Assembly: GCA_002297545.1 (NCBI GenBank)
Contig: DBLZ01000094.1
Span: 1-35,632, forward strand
Origin: Prevotellaceae bacterium UBA711
GTDB lineage: Bacteria > Bacteroidota > Bacteroidia > Bacteroidales > Bacteroidaceae
Direction: 5' to 3'
Length of the DNA: 35,632 bases
The notes beneath the pieces were generated by a model, which was not told the origin of the DNA, did no database searches, and saw only the letters and a list, made by a program, of their open reading frames with translations. The position numbers and the translations under genes were made by a program. Of this stretch, positions 23,196 through 32,024 are shown piece by piece; position 1 is the first letter of the stretch; every line of letters begins with the position of its first letter.

Positions 23196-25022
23196 ATGAA
23201 AGTATATTTGCAAGCTACTTGCTTGACCAAAAGAGTGGGCGACAAGACGCTCTTCCATGATATAAGCCTCGGTATAGGCGAGGGGCAACGTGTAGGGTTG
23301 ATAGCGCAGAACGGTACGGGAAAGACCTCCTTACTGAACGTTCTGGCCGGTGATGATGAACCCGATGTCGGTGAAGTGATCGTGAGGAACGGCATACGTT
23401 TGGGTTATCTTCGGCAGACACCGGAGTTTCCCGGCGAGATGTCGGTGCTGGATGCCTGTTTCTGGCATGCAGGTCAGCAACGCAACGACTCGGAGGAGGC
23501 TTTGGCTATGGAGGTACAGTTCAAGCAGATACTGGACAAGTTGAAGATTGGCGACACATCGCGACGCATGTCGGTGCTTTCAGGTGGGCAAGTCAAGCGT
23601 GTGGCTTTGGCCAATGTCTTGATACAGACCCCCGATCTTCTCATCTTGGACGAACCAACCAACCATCTCGACCTTGAGATGATAGAGTGGCTGGAAGGCT
23701 ATCTCGGACGACAGTGCATGACATTGCTCATGGTGACACACGACCGTTACTTCCTGGATCGCGTGTGCAACCTGATAGTGGAGTTGGATGATGAGACGCT
23801 CTATACCTACCGTGGCAATTATGCTTATTATCTGGAGAAGAGACAGGAGCGCATAGACAATGCACGGGCGGAAATAGCGCGTGCCAACAATCTCTACCGT
23901 ACTGAATTGGAGTGGATGCGCTCCACTCCGCAGGCGCGTAGCCACAAGGCTTCATACCGCGAGGAAGCCTTCTATGAACTGGAGAAGAAGGCAAAGCGGC
24001 GTGTAGAGGAGGACAAGTTGCGCCTGCAGGTCAACAGCACCTATATTGGAAGCAAGATATTTGAGGCCGAGTACGTCAGCAAGTCATTTCCAGCAGGCGA
24101 TGGTAGGGATGAATTGGTGATACTGAAGGACTTTTACTATAATTTCTCGCGTTACGAGAAAATGGGCATCGTGGGCAACAACGGCACTGGCAAGAGCACG
24201 TTTCTGAAGTTGCTGTTGGGGCTGGTGCCGCCGGACAGTGGACGCTTCGTGGTGGGTGACACAGTGAAGTTCGGCTATTTCAGCCAGGAAACCATGAAGG
24301 TGGACGAGAGCATGAAGGTGATAGACGCTGTGCGCCGTGTGGCTGAGTATGTGGATTTGGGCGGAGGACGCCATCTGACCGCCATGCAGTTTCTACAACA
24401 CTTCATGTTCTCACCGTTACAGCAGCAGAACTATATTTACAAACTTTCCGGTGGTGAACGTCGCCGTCTGCAGTTGTGTACCGTGCTGATGCAGAACCCG
24501 AACTTCTTGATCCTCGACGAGCCTACCAACGACATGGACATTGTTACTCTGCAAATCATGGAACAGTATCTGCAGGACTTCCGTGGTTGTGTAATTATCG
24601 TCTCCCATGACCGCTACTTCATGGACAAGGTAGTTGACCATCTGCTGGTTTTCCGTGGCAATGGCGAGGTGAAGGACTTCCCAGGCAACTACACCCAGTT
24701 CCGCGAGGCGGAGAAACGTCAGGCCCGTGAGGAGGCCTCCAAGTCCAATCCCTCAGGCAGCAATGCCACTACTTCGACCGGAATAAAACCACGTCTGACG
24801 GATAAGCCCAGACGTCTCACGTTCAAGGAGCGTCAAGAGTTTGAATCTTTAGAGCGCGATATCGAGGCTTTGGAGGCTGAGAAATCCGACATTGAGACAG
24901 CCTTGAGCAGCGGAACCATCAGCGTGGAGGAAATCACTACGATGTCCAAACGCCTGCCTCTGCTCAACGAGGAACTCGACGAGAAGTCCATGCGTTGGTT
25001 GGAGTTGTCGGAGTTCGCGTGA
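23196..25022 (+). CDS. ABC-F family ATPase (Uup-like)
   Basis: A 608-residue soluble protein with two ABC ATPase cassettes and no membrane domain. Cassette 1: Walker A 'QNGTGKTS', signature 'LSGGQVKRVALA', Walker B 'LLILDEPTNHLD'. Cassette 2: Walker A 'GNNGTGKST', signature 'LSGGERRRLQL', Walker B 'FLILDEPTNDMD'. The linker between them is a basic helical hairpin ('MRSTPQARSHKASYREEAF'). The last ~70 residues are a charged coiled coil like the Uup C-terminal domain. ABC-F proteins act on the ribosome or on nucleic-acid intermediates; Uup-type members help ribosome function and genome stability. The start fits the family ('M..YLQ' beginning). Confidence 0.93.
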   Translation: MKVYLQATCLTKRVGDKTLFHDISLGIGEGQRVGLIAQNGTGKTSLLNVLAGDDEPDVGEVIVRNGIRLGYLRQTPEFPGEMSVLDACFWHAGQQRNDSEEALAMEVQFKQILDKLKIGDTSRRMSVLSGGQVKRVALANVLIQTPDLLILDEPTNHLDLEMIEWLEGYLGRQCMTLLMVTHDRYFLDRVCNLIVELDDETLYTYRGNYAYYLEKRQERIDNARAEIARANNLYRTELEWMRSTPQARSHKASYREEAFYELEKKAKRRVEEDKLRLQVNSTYIGSKIFEAEYVSKSFPAGDGRDELVILKDFYYNFSRYEKMGIVGNNGTGKSTFLKLLLGLVPPDSGRFVVGDTVKFGYFSQETMKVDESMKVIDAVRRVAEYVDLGGGRHLTAMQFLQHFMFSPLQQQNYIYKLSGGERRRLQLCTVLMQNPNFLILDEPTNDMDIVTLQIMEQYLQDFRGCVIIVSHDRYFMDKVVDHLLVFRGNGEVKDFPGNYTQFREAEKRQAREEASKSNPSGSNATTSTGIKPRLTDKPRRLTFKERQEFESLERDIEALEAEKSDIETALSSGTISVEEITTMSKRLPLLNEELDEKSMRWLELSEFA

Positions 25023-25078
25023 TAGACAGACGCACTGTTTATACTGTGAGTGTAGGTATATGCTGTGACCCACAGAAC

Positions 25079-25105
25079 AAACGCCCCGCGAGATGCAGGG
25101 CGTTT
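25079..25105 (+). terminator. Intrinsic terminator after the ABC-F gene
   Basis: An 8-bp stem AAACGCCC/GGGCGTTT (25079-25086 with 25098-25105) with an 11-nt loop and a short T-rich tail (ATTCT). It lies 56 bp past the stop at 25022. Confidence 0.75.
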
Positions 25106-25166
25106 ATTCTAAGTATGGCGGGTGGTATTGCTGTTACCCTGCCAGATGCATATTTCATGAGTTGAG

Positions 25167-25778
25167 TTATGGTCTCAGTCTATGGCGTATGTATGTCCTC
25201 ATTATGTCTATTGCCTGTTCGTTGCAGCCTCCTTCGGGTATGATGAGGTCGGCATATCGTTTCGTAGGCTCAACAAACTCTTCGTGCATGGGTTTCAGTA
25301 CTGACAGGTAGCGGTCTACAACCATCTGTGTGGTTCGTCCACGCTCTACGGTGTCGCGCATGATATTTCGTATGAGCCGTATGTCGGAGTCTGTGTCCAC
25401 GAATATCTTCAGGTCCATGAGGTCGCGCATGTCCTTGCGGTACAGAGCCATGATGCCCTCTATGATGATTACTTCGCAGGGCTCCACGTGTACGGTTTCG
25501 GGCATGCGGTTGCTGGTTATGTAGTCATAGGTGGGCTGTTCTATGGCTCGTCCCTCTCGCAGATCACTGATTTGCTTGCGCAGCAGTTTCCAGTCGAAAG
25601 CGTCGGGATGGTCGTAGTTGATCTTTCGGCGCTCCTCCATGGTCAGGTGGGTGTTGTCGTTGTAATATGAGTCCTGAGGCACTAATGCCACGCTCTCGCC
25701 GTTCAGGGCCTCCATGATTTTCTTCACTACTGTGGTCTTTCCGCTGCCGGTGCCACCGGCTATACCTATTATATACAT
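25167..25778 (-). CDS. udk: Uridine kinase
   Basis: A 203-residue P-loop kinase that phosphorylates uridine and cytidine in the pyrimidine salvage pathway. The N-terminal 'MYIIGIAGGTGSGKTT' holds the Walker A motif (8-16). 'VPQDSYYND' and 'NYDHPDAFDW' form the nucleoside site, 'VIIIEGIMAL' is Walker B, and 'DIRLIRNIMRDTVERGRT' is the lid region. Length is typical (about 205). It is divergent from hisG with 147 bp between start codons. It converges on the ABC-F gene and looks monocistronic. Confidence 0.96.
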   Translation of the reverse strand: MYIIGIAGGTGSGKTTVVKKIMEALNGESVALVPQDSYYNDNTHLTMEERRKINYDHPDAFDWKLLRKQISDLREGRAIEQPTYDYITSNRMPETVHVEPCEVIIIEGIMALYRKDMRDLMDLKIFVDTDSDIRLIRNIMRDTVERGRTTQMVVDRYLSVLKPMHEEFVEPTKRYADLIIPEGGCNEQAIDIMRTYIRHRLRP

Positions 25779-25887
25779 AATTGTCCGGGTTGTGTTGTTT
25801 TTGTATTATCGTGCCACGAAATTAGGCAAATTTCTTTGGAACGCCGAATAATGAAAGACAAAATGTAGCGAATCGTGAAAAAAAGCG

Positions 25888-25895
25888 TACCTTTG
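25888..25895 (+). promoter_or_regulatory. -7 element of the histidine operon
   Basis: TACCTTTG matches TAnnTTTG, 30 bp before ATG 25926. No -33 TTTG and no attenuator-like His-codon leader peptide are visible in the short leader. Confidence 0.6.
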
Positions 25896-25925
25896 TTGCC
25901 GAAGAGAGCTATATGATAGTACATT

Positions 25926-26777
25926 ATGTTGAGAATTGCAGTACAGTCCAAAGGCAGACTATTTGAAGATACTATGTCGCTGTTGGCCGAGGCCGGCATA
26001 AAAGTGAGTACAAGCAAGCGCACCCTTTTAGTGAAGAGTGCCGATTTCCCCATAGAGGTGCTTTATCTGCGCGATGATGACATACCGCAGTGTGTGGCGA
26101 CAGGAGTTACCGACCTTGGTATTGTAGGGCGCAATGAGTATGAGGAGCGCATGGAGGAGGCTGAGGTGGTACGTCCACTTGGTTTCTCCCGTTGCCGCAT
26201 GTCGTTGGCAATTCCCAAGGCTATAGATTATCCGGGGCTCAGCTGGTTTGAGGGCAAGAAGATAGCGACATCGTATCCCAATATCCTGCGCCGCTTTCTG
26301 CAGGACCATCACATTGTGGCCGACATACATGTTATCACAGGCTCAGTGGAAATCAGTCCTGGCATAGGTTTGTCCGATGCCATCTTCGACATCGTCAGCA
26401 GTGGCAGCACACTGGTGAGCAACAATCTGGCCGAGGTGGAAGTGGTGATGCAGAGCGAGGCCTTGCTGATAGCCAACCCCGACCTGCCTCCGCAGAAGCG
26501 TGAGATATTGGAGCAACTGCTGTTCCGCATAGAGGCAGTGAAGGCGGCCGAGAACAAGAAGTACGTGATGATGAATGCACCTACGGACCGCATCCCCGAA
26601 ATTGTTGCCGTGTTGCCAGGAGCCAAGTCACCCACCATCATGCCCCTGGTGACGGAGGGATGGAGCAGCATACACACCGTTGTGGATGAGAAGTCTTTTT
26701 GGGAGATAATATCACGTCTGAAGGAGTTGGGTGCACAGGGCATATTGGTCATGCCTATCGAGAAGATGATTCTGTGA
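25926..26777 (+). CDS. hisG: ATP phosphoribosyltransferase, long form
   Basis: A 283-residue enzyme that joins ATP and PRPP, the first step of histidine synthesis. 'LRIAVQSKGRLFEDTMSLLAEAG' opens the catalytic part; 'GVTDLGIVGRNEYEE' and 'KIATSYPNILRRFL' follow. The PRPP-binding loop is in 'GLSDAIFDIVSSGSTLVSNNL'. The last ~75 residues ('MMNAPTDRIPEIVAVLPGAKSP' on) form the regulatory ACT-like domain that binds histidine. This is the long form, so feedback inhibition is likely and HisZ is not required. It is the first gene of hisGDCB-recR. Confidence 0.97.
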   Translation: MLRIAVQSKGRLFEDTMSLLAEAGIKVSTSKRTLLVKSADFPIEVLYLRDDDIPQCVATGVTDLGIVGRNEYEERMEEAEVVRPLGFSRCRMSLAIPKAIDYPGLSWFEGKKIATSYPNILRRFLQDHHIVADIHVITGSVEISPGIGLSDAIFDIVSSGSTLVSNNLAEVEVVMQSEALLIANPDLPPQKREILEQLLFRIEAVKAAENKKYVMMNAPTDRIPEIVAVLPGAKSPTIMPLVTEGWSSIHTVVDEKSFWEIISRLKELGAQGILVMPIEKMIL

Positions 26778-26819
26778 GGGACGAGAGGTTGTCTTGTTAT
26801 ACATCATATAAGGATATAT

Positions 26820-28106
26820 ATGGATATAGTATTATACCCCGGACCCGGGGAATACGGGGCATTGCTTCGTCGTCCACACAAGGATGCTACAGGCCTGCGT
26901 GCCACTGTGGCCGCTGTATTGGCCGATGTGCGCAGTAGAGGCGATGTAGCGGTGAAGGAGTATGAACATAAGTTCGACCATGTGCAATTGGATAGCCTTG
27001 CCGTTTCTCCCGAAGAAATGGACCGTGCCGAAGCATTGGTCAGCGACAATCTGAAGGATGCCATACGTCTGGCTCACGACAATATCAGCCGCTTTCACGA
27101 GGCGCAGCGCATGTCGCCCATACGTGTGGAGACAGTGCCTGGAGTTGAATGCTGGCAGAAGTCTGTGCCCATAGAGCGTGTAGGGCTTTACATTCCCGGT
27201 GGCACGGCGCCCCTGTTCAGCACCGTGCTGATGCTGGCCTCCCCGGCCAGGATTGCCGGTTGTCGCGAGGTGGTGCTATGTTCTCCTCCTTCACGTGACG
27301 GTTCCCTGCACCCCGCCATACTCTTTGCCGCTCGTGTGGCAGGTGTCAACCGTATATTCAAGTGCGGTGGCGTGCAGGCCATAGGCGCCATGGCATACGG
27401 AACGGAATCGGTTCCACGTGTGAGTAAGATATTCGGCCCGGGCAATCAGTATGTCACATGTGCCAAGCAACTGGTAAGCATGGCAGATGTGGCCATAGAC
27501 ATGCCTGCCGGTCCGTCCGAGGTGGCTATTGTGGCCGACAGTACCTGCCGTCCAGCCTTTGTGGCCGCAGACATGCTCAGTCAGGCAGAACACGGGACAG
27601 ACTCGCAGAGCATACTCTTCACCGATAGCCGTGAGGTGGCCACGCAGGTGCAGCAGGAGGTTGAAAGGCAACTGGCCGTTCTGCCTCGCCGTGATTTGGC
27701 CGCAGCTTCCTTGCAGCATAGTCGCATAGTGGTGCTGAAGGATATGCAGCAGGCTTTCGATATATGCAACGAATATGCTCCCGAGCACCTTATACTGGCC
27801 ATGGACGATGCCTTGTCCTGGGAAGATCGGGTGGTGAATGCCGGCAGTGTGTTCCTCGGTCACTACAGTTGTGAGAGTGCGGGCGACTATGCCTCTGGTA
27901 CCAACCACACATTGCCCACCAGCGGCTATGCCAAGGCATACAGCGGAGTCAATTTGGACAGTTTCTGCCGCAAGATTACCTTCCAGCACCTGACCCCTCG
28001 GGGCATAGATAGCATAGGTCGCGCCGTGGAAACCATGGCCGAGGCCGAAATGCTGGAAGCACATCGCCGGGCCATGACGCTGAGAATGGAGACACTCAAG
28101 TCCTGA
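26820..28106 (+). CDS. hisD: Histidinol dehydrogenase
   Basis: A 428-residue zinc enzyme that oxidises L-histidinol to L-histidine in two NAD+-dependent steps, the last steps of the pathway. Seen are 'ERVGLYIPGGTAPLFSTVLML', 'GVQAIGAMAYGTESVPRVSKI', 'GPGNQYVTCAK', the zinc and catalytic region 'DMLSQAEHGTDSQSILF', 'EYAPEHLILAM' and the C-terminal 'YASGTNHTLPTSGYAKAYSG'. Length is typical (about 430). It starts 42 bp after hisG in the same operon. Confidence 0.97.
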   Translation: MDIVLYPGPGEYGALLRRPHKDATGLRATVAAVLADVRSRGDVAVKEYEHKFDHVQLDSLAVSPEEMDRAEALVSDNLKDAIRLAHDNISRFHEAQRMSPIRVETVPGVECWQKSVPIERVGLYIPGGTAPLFSTVLMLASPARIAGCREVVLCSPPSRDGSLHPAILFAARVAGVNRIFKCGGVQAIGAMAYGTESVPRVSKIFGPGNQYVTCAKQLVSMADVAIDMPAGPSEVAIVADSTCRPAFVAADMLSQAEHGTDSQSILFTDSREVATQVQQEVERQLAVLPRRDLAAASLQHSRIVVLKDMQQAFDICNEYAPEHLILAMDDALSWEDRVVNAGSVFLGHYSCESAGDYASGTNHTLPTSGYAKAYSGVNLDSFCRKITFQHLTPRGIDSIGRAVETMAEAEMLEAHRRAMTLRMETLKS

Positions 28107-28168
28107 TGCCCCTATATATACACAATGATGCATACCCATAAAATGCCATAGCCACCACAGACAGCCTT

Positions 28169-29212
28169 ATGATAGAACATCTGGTACGAAAGAACATCTT
28201 GGCCCTGAAGCCCTATTCCTGCGCCAGGGACGAGTTTAAGGGACGTCCGGCACACGTCTTCCTGGATGCCAACGAGAGTGCGCACAATGCTCCATACAAC
28301 CGTTATCCCGACCCTTTGCAGGAGCAGCTCAAGGAGCGCATTTCCGCCATCAAGGGAGTGTCTGCACAGAGCATATTCCTGGGCAACGGCAGCGATGAGG
28401 CCATAGATCTGGTGTACAGAATATTCTGTGAGCCGGGCGTGGATAACGTGGTGGCCATAGAGCCGACTTACGGCATGTACGGCGTGTGTGCCGACATCAA
28501 TAATGTGGAGTACCGTACGGTACCATTGTCCGCAGTGGATTATGCCATGTCGGCCGACGCCCTGTTGCAGGCCTGCGACGAGCATACAAAGGTAATATGG
28601 ATATGTACTCCCAACAATCCTACTGGCAACGACATGGATCGTCGTGAGTTGCAGAGGGTATTGACCGAGTTCAACGGTATAGTTGTGGTAGACGAGGCCT
28701 ACGGCGACTTTTCAGACATGCAGCCTGTACGCAATTATCTGCAGCATTTCCCGCGCATGATTGTACTGAACACCTTCTCCAAGGCTTGGGCTTCGGCCTC
28801 CATACGCCTGGGTATGGCATTCGCCTCTCCCGAGATTATCGACTTCTTCAACAAGGTGAAGTATCCTTATAACGTCAATCTTCTCACCCAGCAGGCTGCC
28901 ACGGAGCTATTGAAAAACATGGACCGTCTGGAACGATGGACCAATGAGGTGAAGCACGAACGTGCCCACATGATGCCATGCCTTGCCGAACTGTCCATGG
29001 TGAAGCAGGTATATCCCTCGGCTGCCAACTTTTTGCTGGTGAAGGTGACGGATGCCGATGCTATATACAAATACCTGATAGAGCGTGGCATAGTGGTGCG
29101 CAACCGCAATCGTGTGGCCTTGTGCCAAGGCGGCCTGCGCATAACCATAGGAACCAAGGATGAAAACAATGAACTGCTGGCTGCCTTGCGTCGGTATGGG
29201 CATGCATTCTAA
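28169..29212 (+). CDS. hisC: Histidinol-phosphate aminotransferase
   Basis: A 347-residue PLP enzyme of fold type I that converts imidazole acetol-phosphate and glutamate to histidinol-phosphate. 'LDANESAHNAPYNRYPDP' opens the substrate side, 'IFLGNGSDEAIDLVYRIF' binds the cofactor phosphate, and 'ICTPNNPTGND' and 'IVVVDEAYGDF' line the ring. 'NTFSKAWASASIRLG' carries the Schiff-base lysine K205. Length is normal. It lies 62 bp after hisD and 2 bp before hisB. Confidence 0.96.
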   Translation: MIEHLVRKNILALKPYSCARDEFKGRPAHVFLDANESAHNAPYNRYPDPLQEQLKERISAIKGVSAQSIFLGNGSDEAIDLVYRIFCEPGVDNVVAIEPTYGMYGVCADINNVEYRTVPLSAVDYAMSADALLQACDEHTKVIWICTPNNPTGNDMDRRELQRVLTEFNGIVVVDEAYGDFSDMQPVRNYLQHFPRMIVLNTFSKAWASASIRLGMAFASPEIIDFFNKVKYPYNVNLLTQQAATELLKNMDRLERWTNEVKHERAHMMPCLAELSMVKQVYPSAANFLLVKVTDADAIYKYLIERGIVVRNRNRVALCQGGLRITIGTKDENNELLAALRRYGHAF

Positions 29213-29214
29213 TT

Positions 29215-30285
29215 ATGAAGACAAGCATACTATTCATAGACAGAGACGGGACCATCCTGCGCGAACCCGAGGATGAGCAGGTGGATTCTTATGAGAAATT
29301 TCGCTTTGTACCCGGAGCCATAGGGGCGTTGTCGTTCCTGGCCAAACACACGGATTACCGTATGGTGATGGTCAGCAACCAGGACGGCTTGGGCACGGAC
29401 TCTTACCCCGAGGCCGATTTCTGGCCTACGCACAACCTTATGCTGGATATACTGCGAGGTGAGGGCATAGAGTTTGAGGCGCAGCACATAGACCGTTCCT
29501 TTCCACAGGATAACCTGCCGACTCGCAAGCCTGGGACGGCCATGTTGACGTCATACATGAACGATCCAGAGGTGGATATGGCCAATTCATATGTTATTGG
29601 CGATCGTGCCACGGATGCGCAGTTGGCAGAGAATCTCGGCTGCAAGAGCCTGATACTTAGCGACGACATGGATTGGAAGCGTATAGCCGAGATATTGTTT
29701 GCCGGAGACCGCACGGCCGCAGTCATCCGCACCACCCACGAGACAGACATACATGTCTGCGTTGGTTTGGACGGCAATGGCAAGGCCGACATCAGTACGG
29801 GTCTGGGGTTCTTCGACCACATGCTGGAACAGATAGCACGGCATGGAAACATCGACCTCTCCATACATTGCCGTGGCGATCTGCATGTGGACGAACATCA
29901 TACCATCGAGGATACGGCTTTGGCCTTGGGAGAATGTCTTGCCAAGGCCTTGGGTGACAAGCACGGTATCGAACGTTATGGCTATTCCTTGCCAATGGAC
30001 GATTGCCTGTGCATGGTAAGCTTGGACTTCGGGGGACGTCCGTGGCTGGTATGGGATGCCGAGTTTAAGAGAGAGAGAATAGGGGAGATGCCTACTGAAA
30101 TGTTCCTGCACTTCTTCAAGAGTTTGTCCGATGCCTCACGCATGAACCTCAACATCAAGGCCGAGGGCGCCAATGAGCATCACAAGATAGAGGGCATCTT
30201 CAAGGCTTTGGCACGTGCGCTGAAGATGGCGGTCAAGAGAGACATCGAGCACTTCAACCTGCCTTCAAGTAAAGGAGTGTTATGA
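29215..30285 (+). CDS. hisB: Bifunctional histidinol-phosphatase / imidazoleglycerol-phosphate dehydratase
   Basis: A 356-residue fusion for two histidine steps. Residues 1-165 are a HAD phosphatase: catalytic 'FIDRDGT' (D9, D11), 'MVSNQDGLG', 'RKPGTAML' and 'VIGDRATD'. Residues ~168-356 are the dehydratase: 'GFFDHMLEQIARHG', 'DEHHTIEDTALALGE' and 'NEHHKIEGIFKALARAL' supply the manganese-binding histidines and acids. In E. coli HisB the phosphatase has a cysteine zinc loop (CPHLPADECDCRKP); the matching segment here, 'HIDRSFPQDNLPTRKPG' (91-107), has no cysteine. It starts 2 bp after hisC and overlaps recR by 4 bp. Confidence 0.95.
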   Translation: MKTSILFIDRDGTILREPEDEQVDSYEKFRFVPGAIGALSFLAKHTDYRMVMVSNQDGLGTDSYPEADFWPTHNLMLDILRGEGIEFEAQHIDRSFPQDNLPTRKPGTAMLTSYMNDPEVDMANSYVIGDRATDAQLAENLGCKSLILSDDMDWKRIAEILFAGDRTAAVIRTTHETDIHVCVGLDGNGKADISTGLGFFDHMLEQIARHGNIDLSIHCRGDLHVDEHHTIEDTALALGECLAKALGDKHGIERYGYSLPMDDCLCMVSLDFGGRPWLVWDAEFKRERIGEMPTEMFLHFFKSLSDASRMNLNIKAEGANEHHKIEGIFKALARALKMAVKRDIEHFNLPSSKGVL

Positions 30286-30944
30286 CGCAAAACTTCTCAT
30301 CACATCTTCTGCAAAGGGCTGTGGACGAGGTGTCGTGCCTGCCTGGCATAGGACGCAAGACCGCTTTGCGCCTGGTGCTGCATCTATTGCGCCGCGATGC
30401 CCGTGATACAGCCACTTTGACCGAGGCCCTGATGATGCTGCGCAACGAGGTAAAGTACTGCCACGTGTGCCACAACATATCTGACACGGATGTGTGCGAG
30501 ATATGCTCCAACCCCAAGCGTGACGCATCGCTGCTGTGTGTGGTGGAGAATGTGCAGGATGTCATGGCCATAGAGTCCACCAATCTCTATCATGGTCTGT
30601 ACCATGTTCTGGGCGGTGTCATCAGTCCCATGGACGGTATAGGTCCGAGCAATCTACACATACACAGCCTGGTGGAACGGGTGGCCAAGGGAGACATTCG
30701 CGAGGTCATACTTGCCCTTAGCCCTACGATGGAAGGTGACACCACAAACTACTTCATCTATCGCCGTTTGCTACAGTTGACACAGGGCACTGCCTCTGAT
30801 GCTAACGGTAGCCTACTTTCTTTGGAGACACTGCCACGCATCACTGTCATCGCCCGTGGTGTGGCGCAGAACGACGAACTGCAACATACGGACGAGGCCA
30901 CCCTTGGCAGGGCATTGGCAGGACGCACGCCATTCTCTGTATAG
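30282..30944 (+). CDS. recR: Recombination mediator RecR
   Basis: A 220-residue protein of the RecFOR pathway that, with RecO, loads RecA onto SSB-coated gaps. The N-terminal helix-hairpin-helix is 'LPGIGRKTALRLVLHLL'. The zinc finger is C60-x2-C63...C72-x2-C75 ('CHVCHNISDTDVCEIC'). The Toprim domain follows ('LLCVVENVQDVMAIE', 'YHVLGGVISPMDGIGP', 'EVILALSPTMEGDTT'). The C-terminus ends at 'GRALAGRTPF'. The ATGA overlap with hisB shows translational coupling to the histidine operon, an unrelated pathway. Confidence 0.96.
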   Translation: MTQNFSSHLLQRAVDEVSCLPGIGRKTALRLVLHLLRRDARDTATLTEALMMLRNEVKYCHVCHNISDTDVCEICSNPKRDASLLCVVENVQDVMAIESTNLYHGLYHVLGGVISPMDGIGPSNLHIHSLVERVAKGDIREVILALSPTMEGDTTNYFIYRRLLQLTQGTASDANGSLLSLETLPRITVIARGVAQNDELQHTDEATLGRALAGRTPFSV

Positions 30945-30977
30945 CAAATACTCACTAATACAAATCACTCCAAGAAT

Positions 30978-31328
30978 ATGAAACGAGGATTACTTCTATA
31001 TATTGCAAGTCCGTTGGTTGTGGCTCTGTGTGCACTACTGTTTGAGGTTGGGGCGGACGATGGCTGGTGTGATGGTGCCAATGCCTCCATGTTGTACCTG
31101 TTGAGGGTGTTGACGGTGCTGGTGTCGCTTGCAGCCATTGTATCTTCTTTCACGATATGGAAGGAAAAAGGGCAATTGATAATAGTCAGCTTGAATTCCG
31201 CAGCCCTGATGCTGGTGCTGGACTACTACCAGAACCTTGGCAACGAAGGCAGCGACAATCTCCTGTGGCTTCTCCCCATGGTGGGCTTGGTGTATTTGAT
31301 CAAGTACAGGGCCGCTGTCAAAGGATGA
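30978..31328 (+). CDS. Small membrane protein of unknown function
   Basis: A 116-residue protein with about four membrane segments (roughly residues 4-22, 37-58, 66-82 and 92-110) and short loops. The pattern resembles DUF-type Bacteroidales membrane proteins next to recR; no catalytic motif is visible. It starts 33 bp after recR and is probably on the same transcript. Function unknown. Confidence 0.75.
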   Translation: MKRGLLLYIASPLVVALCALLFEVGADDGWCDGANASMLYLLRVLTVLVSLAAIVSSFTIWKEKGQLIIVSLNSAALMLVLDYYQNLGNEGSDNLLWLLPMVGLVYLIKYRAAVKG

Positions 31329-31463
31329 TGCCTTAGCCATGAGCCGGACGACGGGATGATGCTTGGACGCACGTGGATGGTTTTACGGAGTCACCCGTGT
31401 CGGGAAATGTTGTGCTACTGACCACACAAGCAAGGAATACTGTTTAATTGTTGACTGCTGACG

Positions 31464-31961
31464 ATGATATACCTGAGAGCCATAGAGCCGGAAGACCTGG
31501 ACCTGATGTACATTCTCGAGAACGACCCGAGGATGGAAAGTTGTACATCCACTACCGTACTCCTGTCGCGATATGCCTTGCGTCAGTATATTTTGGAGAA
31601 CAGCGGCGATTTATACCGCGACCAGCAGGTTCGTATGACCATAGTAGATCCTCATACCTCCTCTGCATGCGGCTTCCTCGACATAACGGACTTTGTACCC
31701 AGACACCGTAGGGCGCAAGTTGGCATAGCTCTCATGCAGGATGCCACCGGACGTGGACTTGCGACCAAAGCATTGGAGGAAGCTGCTGCCTATGCCCACA
31801 GCCAGGGGCTTATACAGTTGTATGCCATAGTGGCAACAAATAATGCCCCGGCTCGCGCCCTGTTTCTGAGGGCGGGATATGCCGAGGCATGTGTGTTGAC
31901 GGATTGGCTTGTGGTGGATGGAGTCCACGTGGATGCTGTGCTTTACAGGCAGATGCTCTGA
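31464..31961 (+). CDS. GNAT-family N-acetyltransferase (RimJ/RimL-like)
   Basis: A 165-residue acetyltransferase. The N-terminal 'MIYLRAIEPEDLDLMYILEN' is typical of the RimJ/RimL/SpeG-like branch. The acetyl-CoA loop is 'IALMQDATGRGLATKALEEAA' (Q/RxxGxG/A form), followed by 'IVATNNAPARALFLRAGYAEA' with the usual N...A and F..AGF elements. The substrate may be a protein N-terminus, polyamine or small molecule; this cannot be told from sequence. It lies 135 bp after the membrane protein, with no promoter motif or terminator seen between. Confidence 0.88.
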   Translation: MIYLRAIEPEDLDLMYILENDPRMESCTSTTVLLSRYALRQYILENSGDLYRDQQVRMTIVDPHTSSACGFLDITDFVPRHRRAQVGIALMQDATGRGLATKALEEAAAYAHSQGLIQLYAIVATNNAPARALFLRAGYAEACVLTDWLVVDGVHVDAVLYRQML

Positions 31962-32024
31962 GAGGGGCGCATTGGCTGGGATGTACCAAGCGTGCGTCGT
32001 GAGCGGCAGGTTAGGAATATAAGG

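Noticed and set aside
27291..28139. 282-codon minus-strand open frame
   Set aside because: Antisense to hisD, whose conserved motifs cover the same region.
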